6,758 nucleotides of DNA from Candidatus Woesearchaeota archaeon (GCA_027371725.1 DAHXMN010000036.1:1-6758); one strand, 5' to 3'. Numbered from the stretch's first letter, positions 1 through 6,009 are shown. Numbers and translations: made by a program. Notes: a model not told the origin generated them from the letters alone.

Positions 1-774
1 GATCTCCGGGTCGACGATGATGGGAGGGGTGGCTGAAACGGTGAACGTGGGGGGCAGGATCTCGTAGCCGATGAGGAACTGCTTCTGCGCGGTCGCGTTG
101 GTGGTGTTGCCGCACCAGACGGTGAAGGTCGCTTGCGAGAAACGCTGATTGAGGAACGTGTGGATGCCCGTCGGCGTGTCATTCCCCCCGATGTCGAACC
201 AGGCCATCGTCGTCGGGTCGGGGTTGTCCGTGGTCGTGTATCTGCATCGCGCGTCCACGCTCGTGGAGACGGTCACGTTGTAGGGATAGGTGTTGGCGAA
301 CCCCGCGTTCGGCCAGAGCTGGCGGGCGGGCTCGACGAGCTCGATATCGAAGGCCGGCTTCGACGGCGTGTAGGAGAATTTGACGGCATCGGGGTCGAGC
401 GTCTTGTAAGGTGGCTGCGCAGTCGCCTTGCTGATGCTGAGGAGGAAGTTCCCTTCGCCGCTCAGCCCGTCAACGGTATAATCGAACGTCGTATTGGTTC
501 CGTCGACCGACCGGAACGCCTCCGGGCCGGAGGTCGCGATGATGGAGAACGTCCCGTCCGGCCGGCTCATGAAGAGCGTGGAGTTGAGGATGGTCACCCG
601 GTCGGAGAAGTTGAGCCGCAGCGTCGCCGGCAGCGTCATGATCTGGGTGCCGAGCGAGAAGGTGGTCGCCTGCGTGGGGACTGCGAGGAAGGGGATGGCT
701 GGGAGTGCGAGCACGATGAGGAGCGCTATGACCGCCCCCGTCCGTTCGCGTATCGGCCCAGTCATCGGTCTCAT
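1..774 (-). CDS. Exported Ig-like domain protein, 3' end outside window
   Basis: An open frame runs from position 774 to the window edge without a stop, giving 258 residues of an incomplete protein. The N-terminus has two or three basic residues and then a hydrophobic stretch at about residues 13-31, ending near AVPTQA, a signal peptide. Residues about 40-120 look like a bacterial-type Ig-like beta-sandwich (pattern LNFSDRVTILNSTLF, later LSGEGNFLLSI). Residues about 145-237 form a second beta-sandwich with one cysteine pair, C177 (in RCRYTTTD) and C221 (in FTVWCGNTT), as in Ig/Fn3-like modules of secreted proteins. A third module seems to begin at PPTFTVSATP near residue 241. Several N-glycosylation sequons are present. 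The ATG at 774 overlaps the upstream stop as ATGA, suggesting translational coupling; an in-frame ATG at 765, with AGGA nine bases upstream, is the alternative start. The family is not recognised; a surface adhesion or structural role is inferred. Confidence 0.85.
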   Translation of the reverse strand, partial: MRPMTGPIRERTGAVIALLIVLALPAIPFLAVPTQATTFSLGTQIMTLPATLRLNFSDRVTILNSTLFMSRPDGTFSIIATSGPEAFRSVDGTNTTFDYTVDGLSGEGNFLLSISKATAQPPYKTLDPDAVKFSYTPSKPAFDIELVEPARQLWPNAGFANTYPYNVTVSTSVDARCRYTTTDNPDPTTMAWFDIGGNDTPTGIHTFLNQRFSQATFTVWCGNTTNATAQKQFLIGYEILPPTFTVSATPPIIVDPEI

Positions 775-3053
775 TCCTGCGTCGTGTTGCTGGTGATGTT
801 CCCGGCGACGTCGGAGATATTCGCGGAGACGTTGCCGTTCAGGAGCGTCACGCTCCGGAGGTAGGGGTTGCTGTCCTTGTAGATGCTCACGTTGATGCTC
901 TTCACCGGTTCGAGGTTGCCGGCCGGGTCCTCGGAGTAGTAGCTGAGTGTGTAGGCCTGGACGCCGAGCCGGTCGGGGAAGACCTCGTCAATCGTCTGGT
1001 TCGGGTAGCAGCTCTGTCCTTTCGGCACGAGACAGAACCATGTCTTGAGGTCGGAGTAGGCGTAGGTGTCGTCGCTCACGATCGGCTTGAGGTCGCGGAG
1101 CTGCTGGGCATCGAGGGATACGCCCGAAGCGAAGGGTATCGTCGTGTTCGGCGGCGTCACGTCCCGTTGACACTGCTGTATCCATTGCGCGTCGTGCGGC
1201 AGCCCATCCTGGTAGCAGTCGTCGAGGAGCAGGTTGGTGATGTCGGACCTGATCTGCAGGCCGTCCGCGTCCTTGATGCAGTAGCCGCCGTTCGCGTTGC
1301 CGGCATCGGTGACCCATGTGCAGACCCCGTAGTGGAAGCGATCATTGCTCGGCGTCACCGTGTTGTCGCCCGCGATGCGCTGCCCGGACACGCTGTTCGG
1401 ATCATCGTAGGTGACGTTGACCGAGTCGTCCTGGCCGCCGGTGCAGTCCTGCTGCGTGACGTAGCCGCTGCACCCCATGTCCGATGACGAGACGCAGTCG
1501 GTGCCGTCATAGTAGCAGCCGCTTCCGAGGGAGGAGCAGAGGGTCGCGTTGCAGAAGCCGAAGACGCTGCTGCAGTCCCCGCAGCTCTCCTGCGCAGGGT
1601 TCTGCGCGACGCAGACACCCTTGCCGAGGGAGCTCATGTTCGGCCAGTCCACCCACTTGCAGCCCTGCGGCGTGGTGTAGCACGAGTCGTAGGCGCCGCC
1701 GCCGTTCGTCTTCTCGCAGGAGGCGGGGTCGTGGTAGCCGCTGCATGAGCTGATGAGGCCGCAGTTCTCGTACGTGTTGAAGAGGAAGAAGAGGTTTGTC
1801 TTGACGCAGGAGTTGTCGCAGGAAGCGGTGCCGACGCTCGGGACGCTGAAGGTGCCGAAGACGCCGTTGCATTCGTTGCAGGTGTCGTCACCGCAGACCG
1901 GCCGGCCCTGGGTGTCGTACGTGCAGGTCTGGTTGCCGCTGCATTGCGTACCGGCCATGAAGCGGTTGTCGGCGTCGCAGTACGCGGTGCCGGTGTAGCC
2001 GGGAGAGGCCTGAGTGAGGCCGCTCGCATCGAGGACATACGGGAGGTTCGTCTGCTCGTTGTTGAGGCAGCGCAGCTGGTGCGAGTGCGTGACGCAGTAC
2101 GCGTCCATCGCCTTGATGCAGTTCGCCCCGTCGTCGGGGATGTTCGGCGGGAGGTCGCCGTACGTCTTGTTGACCGTGTCGACGAAATAGCAGGTGCGCT
2201 TGCCCAGCGGCGCGGCCGTATCGACGAAGAGCGACTGGTCGCCGGTCACGTAGCCGATCGGCTCGCGGTTGCCGCTGCACGCGCTGCCGGTGTCGGACGC
2301 CGCGGCGCAGCGGAAGATCCAGTAGCCGACGGTGCACGAGTCCGGCATCCAGGAGATGACCGCCTTGTCCTCGCCCATGACCGGGGTGGCGTTGATCACG
2401 CTAATCGGCGTGGTCTGGCACACGCCCATGCCGCAGACGAGGCTGAAGTTGACTGTGAGCCCGTCCGCCACCTGCGCGGTGATGGTCTGCGGATTGCAGT
2501 TGTCGGCGTACGCGAGGAAGTTCTCCGGGCCTGCGGGGACGTCGGAGAAGGAGAAGGCGCCGTTCGAGTCAGTGATGGCTGTGATGAGCGTGGAGCCCTG
2601 GCTGGAAGGGTACTGGACGAAGGCGCCGGGGAGCGCCTTGCCGCTCGTCGTCTCTATGACGGTGCCGCTCACGTTGAAGACGGGGCCTGAGGTCCCTCCC
2701 TGGTGGGAACAGACCGCGTCGCACGAATCCCCGGGCGAATCGGTCGCGCCTTGGAGCTGGTCGCAGTAGGCGCGGGAGATGGGGCCGGAGACGAGCGCGG
2801 TCGAGGTGGATTGGTCGCAGCAGCAGACCTGGATGCATTGGTCGCCGGCGTCGATGGCGGAGCTGTGCATGGTGCCGTTCTGGGCCGCGCACCACTGGGA
2901 GAGCGACTGGCCAGAGGTGTTGGCGTAGGAGGTCTCGTTGTAGCAGATGAAATCCGCGCCGGTCGGGACGACGCAGGTCTGTGCCGAAGCGAAGACGACC
3001 TGGACCGCCGCGAACAACATAACCGCAAACAAGAGGTATCGAAAGGCATTCAT
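771..3053 (-). CDS. Secreted cysteine-rich multidomain surface protein
   Basis: The 760-aa protein starts at ATG 3053, chosen because a clear signal peptide (MNAFRYLLFAVMLFAAVQVV, cut near ASAQ) begins there, with a GGGTGG ribosome site and a TATA box upstream. The domains appear to be: Cys-rich N-terminal region (27-118, with CCC at 77-79); carboxypeptidase-regulatory-like beta domain (about 125-208, motif VSGTVIETTSGKALPGAFV then DSNGAFSFSDVPAG); Fn3-like domain (about 214-300); long Cys-rich region (305-630) with a duplicated cassette; an Ig-like domain (632-726) with the AYTLSYYSEDPAGNLEP signature; and a tail with four sequons in its last 20 residues. A hand count gives about 48 cysteines and 18 N-glycosylation sequons. 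There is no C-terminal membrane anchor. This composition fits an extracellular disulfide-stabilised glycoprotein, probably adhesive or structural. No catalytic motif was seen. It lies downstream of a pilin-like tethered protein and overlaps the next exported gene by 4 nt. Confidence 0.9.
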   Translation of the reverse strand: MNAFRYLLFAVMLFAAVQVVFASAQTCVVPTGADFICYNETSYANTSGQSLSQWCAAQNGTMHSSAIDAGDQCIQVCCCDQSTSTALVSGPISRAYCDQLQGATDSPGDSCDAVCSHQGGTSGPVFNVSGTVIETTSGKALPGAFVQYPSSQGSTLITAITDSNGAFSFSDVPAGPENFLAYADNCNPQTITAQVADGLTVNFSLVCGMGVCQTTPISVINATPVMGEDKAVISWMPDSCTVGYWIFRCAAASDTGSACSGNREPIGYVTGDQSLFVDTAAPLGKRTCYFVDTVNKTYGDLPPNIPDDGANCIKAMDAYCVTHSHQLRCLNNEQTNLPYVLDASGLTQASPGYTGTAYCDADNRFMAGTQCSGNQTCTYDTQGRPVCGDDTCNECNGVFGTFSVPSVGTASCDNSCVKTNLFFLFNTYENCGLISSCSGYHDPASCEKTNGGGAYDSCYTTPQGCKWVDWPNMSSLGKGVCVAQNPAQESCGDCSSVFGFCNATLCSSLGSGCYYDGTDCVSSSDMGCSGYVTQQDCTGGQDDSVNVTYDDPNSVSGQRIAGDNTVTPSNDRFHYGVCTWVTDAGNANGGYCIKDADGLQIRSDITNLLLDDCYQDGLPHDAQWIQQCQRDVTPPNTTIPFASGVSLDAQQLRDLKPIVSDDTYAYSDLKTWFCLVPKGQSCYPNQTIDEVFPDRLGVQAYTLSYYSEDPAGNLEPVKSINVSIYKDSNPYLRSVTLLNGNVSANISDVAGNITSNTTQE

Positions 3054-3058
3054 CGGAT

Positions 3059-3064
3059 CCACCC
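3059..3064 (-). promoter_or_regulatory. Ribosome binding site of the cysteine-rich protein gene
   Basis: GGGTGG lies five bases upstream of ATG 3053 and is partly complementary to the 16S rRNA 3' end. It supports this start over the reading frame that stays open for 531 further codons upstream. The neighbouring pilin-like gene has the related GAGGTGGAT context. Confidence 0.6.
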
Positions 3065-3078
3065 TCTCAGTTATCGCG

Positions 3079-3090
3079 GCGGAAAACCGC
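3079..3090 (-). other. Small hairpin at the predicted 5' end of the mRNA
   Basis: GCGG-TTTT-CCGC on the minus strand is a 4-bp GC stem with a four-base loop. The transcription start predicted from the TATA box is near 3092, so the hairpin would sit at the very 5' end of the roughly 39-nt leader of the cysteine-rich protein gene. It could stabilise the message. A stem this short can also arise by chance. Confidence 0.35.
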
Positions 3091-3111
3091 ATGGAAGGGA
3101 CCGAGAAGCGC

Positions 3112-3121
3112 ATTATATAAA
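3112..3121 (-). promoter_or_regulatory. TATA box of the cysteine-rich protein gene
   Basis: TTTATATAAT on the minus strand is a strong archaeal TATA box in an otherwise GC-rich region. Its centre, near 3117, predicts transcription start about 25 bases downstream, near 3092, giving a leader of about 39 nt. The gene can therefore be transcribed independently of the upstream pilin-like gene. Confidence 0.75.
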
Positions 3122-3122
3122 T

Positions 3123-3137
3123 GTTTCTAGGAGAAAC
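3123..3137. repeat. Palindrome directly upstream of the TATA box
   Basis: GTTTC-TAGGA-GAAAC is a perfect 5-bp inverted repeat with a 5-nt spacer, placed exactly where BRE and upstream activator sites lie relative to the TATA box at 3112-3121. It could be an operator for a dimeric regulator, or a stem in the 3' untranslated region of the pilin-like gene. Only one copy was seen in the window. Confidence 0.4.
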
Positions 3138-3173
3138 GTCTCGATACGGAACCGTGAATGTCGCCGGCTCGCA

Positions 3174-3204
3174 CTCTTCCGTCCTACGGCTCTTCCATCC
3201 TACG
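3174..3204 (-). repeat. Two tandem copies of a 15-nt element at a gene end
   Basis: On the plus strand, CTCTTCCGTCCTACG (3174-3188) and CTCTTCCATCCTACG (3190-3204) are 16 nt apart and match at 14 of 15 positions. The second copy contains the TAG stop codon (3202-3200) of the 474-aa gene. A third, near-identical copy lies at the stop of the MEMO gene (5101-5117). A 3'-end processing or termination signal is possible; the function is unknown. Confidence 0.6.
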
Positions 3205-4624
3205 AGGAAGGGCAGGGTGTGACCCTGACAAGGACCGTCTGCCAGTCGGTGAGGCCGACGGAATCGTTCACGGAAAGGTTCGCGAAGTATAAGCCGCCGC
3301 AGACATAGTTCGTCATCTTTATGTTGAGCGTGAGCGGGTCGGGAGAGGAGGTGACGATGAAATCCTGGCGCAGGTCGGTGTTGTTGAAGACGAGGTTCGC
3401 GGACAGGTTCATCGCGGGCGGGTCGCCGTCCGGATCGACCGCGGAGACGGGGATGGAGACGTTCGCCCCTGGCGCTGTCAGGCTCGAGAGGTCGATGATC
3501 GACGTGAGGTCGAGCACGGGCGTCCTGTCCTGGACGAGGAACTGGAGCGACCAGCCACCCTTGGCGACGATGCTGGCCGGGTCGATGATCGAGACGAAGA
3601 AGAGATCCTTCCGTCCGTGCGCCTGCGTCGGCTGCACGGGTGCGAAGTCGACCGCGAACCGGTCGTAGCCCGCGACCGAGGCGTAGCTGCTGACGTTCGC
3701 GAAACGGAAGAACGGGTCCTTCGATGCCTGTTTGAGGAGGTGGAACGCGTAGGAGTAGAGCGCATACAGCCGCACCGGGTACTGGCGGGAGAACGACGCT
3801 GCGCGGAGGTTGCCGGCATCGTCCGCGAAGCGGAGCGGCAAGTCCACGTCGACGAATGTCGCCTGTCTCGCAAGGGTGACGTTGACTGTGGGCCGTTCCA
3901 TCGAGACGCTCGCGCCGAGGAGCTTCGACAGTTCGCCGGTGTCGATGCACGCGACGAGGCCGTTCGTGATGTACTCTGCGAGGCTCGCCTGGACGCTCGG
4001 CCGTCGGTCGGTCGGGAAGAGGCGCGGGTCGCAGCGGAGGTTCTGGTTGATGATCGTGAGCGCGTTCGGCCCCGCGGGATCGCAGAGCGGCGGGAGCGCG
4101 TACTGCCCGAAGGGGCCGTCGTATTGCGGGCCGGCCCACTGAGAGACGGGGTTCGCGGACCGGTTGATCGGCGGCCGGAGGCTGGCGAGCGTGACGTCGG
4201 GGAACGGGTAGTATGACTGGTTGCCGTACGGAGGGTACTGCGTGGCGAATTTCGGCCGGAACGGCGAGCCGGAGTCGTTGATGAGGCCGAAGGAGAGGTT
4301 GAGCGGCAAGGCGCGCGTCGCGCCGGCGCTGAGGTCGAGCTGCTCCTCGAGGGGACTGTGGGTCGCGAGGCCGCCTTGTTCCCCGAAGATGAGTCCGCCC
4401 TGCCTGCCGAGGAGGGTGAAGCCCTGGTCGGCGGCGAGGTCGATGCAACGGTCGACGTACGGCTCGACGACCGCCCGGTCGTACGAGCGCTCGAGCGCGC
4501 CCATTTTCGTCGTCGATTGCGTCGCGGCGCGGCGGAGCGAGAAGAGGAAGATGAGCGCGACGAGGAGGATGAGCCCGATGAGGATGAACGCGGTGACCTG
4601 TCCTTGACGGCTGCCGATGTTCAC
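3200..4624 (-). CDS. Membrane-tethered pilin-like surface protein
   Basis: The 474-aa protein begins at GTG 4624, supported by GAGGTG five bases upstream and a TATA box 41 bases upstream. The N-terminus MNIGSRQGQVTAFILIG continues into one hydrophobic segment (about 10-30), then basic RR. This resembles the class III (pilin-like) signal of archaea, where cleavage falls near GQ; the usual glutamate is missing, so it may instead stay as a plain N-terminal anchor. From memory, the anchor followed by YVDRCIDLAADQGFTLLGRQGG (53-77, shown in brief) and later LAEYITNGLVACI (215-227) recurs in a family of uncharacterised DPANN proteins. Residues about 375-470 form an Ig/cadherin-like domain with a possible calcium-binding DPDGDP motif (397-402). 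About eleven N-glycosylation sequons and few cysteines are present. The domain layout places the bulk outside the cell. It is probably a scaffold or anchor for the exported proteins encoded next. Confidence 0.88.
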   Translation of the reverse strand: MNIGSRQGQVTAFILIGLILLVALIFLFSLRRAATQSTTKMGALERSYDRAVVEPYVDRCIDLAADQGFTLLGRQGGLIFGEQGGLATHSPLEEQLDLSAGATRALPLNLSFGLINDSGSPFRPKFATQYPPYGNQSYYPFPDVTLASLRPPINRSANPVSQWAGPQYDGPFGQYALPPLCDPAGPNALTIINQNLRCDPRLFPTDRRPSVQASLAEYITNGLVACIDTGELSKLLGASVSMERPTVNVTLARQATFVDVDLPLRFADDAGNLRAASFSRQYPVRLYALYSYAFHLLKQASKDPFFRFANVSSYASVAGYDRFAVDFAPVQPTQAHGRKDLFFVSIIDPASIVAKGGWSLQFLVQDRTPVLDLTSIIDLSSLTAPGANVSIPVSAVDPDGDPPAMNLSANLVFNNTDLRQDFIVTSSPDPLTLNIKMTNYVCGGLYFANLSVNDSVGLTDWQTVLVRVTPCPSS

Positions 4625-4629
4625 GCATC

Positions 4630-4635
4630 CACCTC
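4630..4635 (-). promoter_or_regulatory. Ribosome binding site selecting a GTG start
   Basis: GAGGTG ends five bases before GTG 4624. An ATG at 4628 lies between them but is out of frame with the 474-aa protein, so the spacing and frame both favour the GTG. The site lies within the first bases of the transcript predicted from the TATA box (start near 4640). Confidence 0.7.
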
Positions 4636-4661
4636 TCCTGCGGCATCCGGGACGAAGGCTT

Positions 4662-4676
4662 TATTTAAAGGTTGCG
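4662..4676 (-). promoter_or_regulatory. BRE/TATA promoter of the pilin-like gene
   Basis: CGCAACCTTTAAATA on the minus strand combines a likely BRE (CGCAACC) with the TATA box TTTAAATA. The box centre near 4665 predicts a start near 4640 and a leader of about 16 nt, just enough for the ribosome site. The same 15-mer with one change occurs at the MEMO gene promoter (5995-6009). Confidence 0.8.
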
Positions 4677-5069
4677 AGGGAGTTTGTCAGCATCATCTTC
4701 GTCGCTGCCTTGGAGCAAGATCCGGACACGGACAGGGGAGTCGCGACGAACCATGATTATGAGTCTCCGCCTCGGACCGGAGGGAGATTCCGGTTCCCCG
4801 GAAGCGGAAGATCGGGAACCACGAGCCCTACGAGCGGGTCGGGAGCGTGAGCGACTGAACGAGAGTGACGGGGACTCCGCTTCCGCAGAAGCAAGAGGGT
4901 CGGGGGCTCGGAGAGCGACGGAGAACAATCCCTCCGTGGCGACGGGGTGTTGATGAGAAGGGGAAAAGTGAGATGAACCTCCCCCGAGCTAAAGCACGAG
5001 GCACAACTGATTCAGAAGAATCGGTGAGTATGCGCAGACACGGGTCTGCTAGCGTATCCGCGGATTTAA
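4677..5069. other. GC-rich intergenic region, possible structured RNA
   Basis: About 390 bases between the MEMO terminator and the next promoter contain no convincing gene. Open frames on either strand translate to Arg/Ser/Glu-rich low-complexity sequence without domains or ribosome sites. The stretch is rich in short inverted repeats: GCTTC-CGCA-GAAGC (4879-4892), CCGT-GGCG-ACGG near 4934-4945, GCTC-GGA-GAGC near 4906-4916, and the overlapping group at 4776-4820. Two imperfect direct repeats, GGGTCGGGAGCGTGAGCGAC (4836-4855) and a related 23-mer (4897-4919), begin 61 nt apart. I found no signature of SRP RNA, RNase P RNA, tRNA or 5S rRNA. A noncoding RNA of unknown class or plain spacer are both possible, and the strand is undetermined. 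Confidence 0.35.
4776..4820. repeat. Three overlapping, mutually exclusive inverted repeats
   Basis: The same bases (about 4788-4798) can pair in three ways: ACCGG (4776-4780) with CCGGT (4790-4794); TTCCGG (4788-4793) with CCGGAA (4798-4803) around a 4-nt loop; and GGTTCCC (4792-4798) with GGGAACC (4814-4820). Such an arrangement can act as a switch in RNA, but it lies more than 130 bases upstream of the predicted start of the downstream mRNA. A role in a separate transcript would be needed. Confidence 0.45.
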
Positions 5070-5070
5070 G

Positions 5071-5099
5071 GAAAACGGGTGGAAGAAAAGAACCGGGGG
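5071..5099 (-). terminator. Pyrimidine-rich terminator of the MEMO gene
   Basis: Within 45 bases of the MEMO stop the minus strand reads CCCCCGGTTCTTTTCTTCC and then CCCGTTTTCC. Archaeal transcription commonly stops at short oligo-T tracts without needing a hairpin. A comparable CCCGTTTTCTCC follows the rnp3 gene. Confidence 0.5.
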
Positions 5100-5100
5100 A

Positions 5101-5117
5101 TTCTTCCGTCCCTACGG
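5101..5117 (-). repeat. Third copy of the gene-end element, at the MEMO stop
   Basis: Plus-strand TTCTTCCGTCCCTACGG matches the copy at 3174-3189 except for its first bases and one inserted C; the following GCT also matches. It contains the TAG stop (5114-5112) of the MEMO gene, as the copy at 3190-3204 contains the stop of the pilin-like gene. See the tandem pair at 3174-3204. Confidence 0.5.
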
Positions 5118-5972
5118 CTGCTCGAAGACGATGGCCGCGTAGCTCACGCTGTTCTTATAGTCGTCGAGGACGTCGCCGCTCGTGTAGTACTGCTCGAGCT
5201 TCGCCTCGCAAGGCTTGAGCAGCATGAGGAGGAGCTGGATGGGGAGCGCGCCGCAGACCGTCGCCATCTCCTTGTCGACGAACTCGGCGAACTCGGCCGC
5301 GTTCCGTTCCTTGATCAGCTCGATCATCTGCGCGTCGAGATCGTAGATCTTCGCGGCCGCGTCCTGGTTGAACCGCTGGTAATGGTATTGCGGCCCGTGG
5401 TGGGTGAAGTCGCTCGAGACGATGAAGATCGCTTTCTTGTTCTGCTCGACGAGCGTCTCCTTGATGTCGAGCGCCAGCTGCTTGAGGTCGATGTCCGCGC
5501 TGATCAGCAAGGGCGCTATCTTGAGCTTCTCAAGGCCATCTTTCAGGATGAACTGGAGGAAAGGAAGCTGGACCTCGACGCTGTGCTCGGCGGGCATGAT
5601 CTGGTCGTCCAGTCCGATCGTGCCTTTCTCGACGAGCCCGCGGACGAACGCCTGGTCGACGCGGACCATGCCGAGCGGCGTCTCGACCGGCTCGGTCGTG
5701 GTGCCGCTCTCCGCGGAGTGGTGGTTGGGCGCGAGGATGATGAAGAGGTCCGGTGTTTCGGTGGCCGCGATCGCGTGGTACGCCCACGCCGCCGCCTGTC
5801 CGCTGAAGTCGTAGCCGGCGTGCGGGACGATGGCGGCCAGCACGTGACGGTCGTGCTTCCGCGGCGGCAGGCTGCCGGGTCCGCGTTCGCCGAGGAACGC
5901 CTGCTCGAGCGCCTTGTCGAGTGCTGCCTGCGATGCGGGGTAGAATTGTCCGGCGAACGTCGCTTTGCGCAT
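5112..5972 (-). CDS. amrB: MEMO1-family protein (AmmeMemoRadiSam system protein B)
   Basis: The 286-aa protein is full length for the family and starts MRKATFAGQFYPAS, the usual family N-terminus. Residues matching the metal site of human MEMO1 are all present: H51 in VPHAGY, H84 in APNHHS, D188 and H191 in SSDFTHHG, and C240 in TVCGALP. The conserved EHSVEVQLPF (129-138) is also there. The fold is related to class III extradiol dioxygenases (LigB type). Human MEMO1 is a metal-binding protein linked to redox chemistry; the archaeal role is unsettled. In many prokaryotes it is encoded with AMMECR1 and a radical SAM protein, but neither partner is visible here. The ATG at 5972 was chosen over one 15 codons upstream because the TATA box at 5995-6002 lies between them and predicts transcription starting at the ATG itself, a leaderless message. 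No signal peptide; cytoplasmic. Confidence 0.95.
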   Translation of the reverse strand: MRKATFAGQFYPASQAALDKALEQAFLGERGPGSLPPRKHDRHVLAAIVPHAGYDFSGQAAAWAYHAIAATETPDLFIILAPNHHSAESGTTTEPVETPLGMVRVDQAFVRGLVEKGTIGLDDQIMPAEHSVEVQLPFLQFILKDGLEKLKIAPLLISADIDLKQLALDIKETLVEQNKKAIFIVSSDFTHHGPQYHYQRFNQDAAAKIYDLDAQMIELIKERNAAEFAEFVDKEMATVCGALPIQLLLMLLKPCEAKLEQYYTSGDVLDDYKNSVSYAAIVFEQP

Positions 5973-5994
5973 GCGACGGCTGAGGGTATGGGGA

Positions 5995-6009
5995 TATTTA
6001 AGGGTTGCG
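5995..6009 (-). promoter_or_regulatory. amrB: BRE/TATA promoter of the MEMO gene, leaderless
   Basis: CGCAACCCTTAAATA on the minus strand is a BRE plus TATA element. The TATA centre is about 26 bases upstream of ATG 5972, the normal distance from TATA box to transcription start in archaea, so the message should begin at or within a base or two of the start codon. No Shine-Dalgarno sequence precedes the ATG, in agreement. The element matches the promoter at 4662-4676 at 14 of 15 positions. Confidence 0.8.

Noticed and set aside
133..864. Plus-strand open frames opposite the first exported gene
   Set aside because: They are Arg/Glu/Val-rich antisense products of a GC-rich gene, with no domain, promoter or ribosome site. 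The minus-strand frame encodes a coherent secreted protein.
3054..4646. Upstream extension of the cysteine-rich protein to 1291 aa in the same frame
   Set aside because: The extra 531 codons are Arg/Pro-rich and lie in another frame of the pilin-like gene. A signal peptide, ribosome site and TATA box all mark 3053 as the start.
4665..4928. 87-aa minus-strand frame in the large intergenic region
   Set aside because: Ser/Arg/Pro-rich low-complexity sequence; it runs through the TATA box of the next gene and has no ribosome site.
4950..5011. C/D box guide RNA candidate (TGATGA ... CTGA, plus strand)
   Set aside because: The C box lacks the purine before TGATGA, no D' box precedes the possible C' box, and the bases flanking the boxes do not pair.
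4677..5069. SRP RNA, RNase P RNA or tRNA in the intergenic region
   Set aside because: None of the diagnostic motifs was found: no SRP helix 8 GGAAGGAAGCAGCC-type loop, no RNase P core and no tRNA T-arm with a matching acceptor stem.
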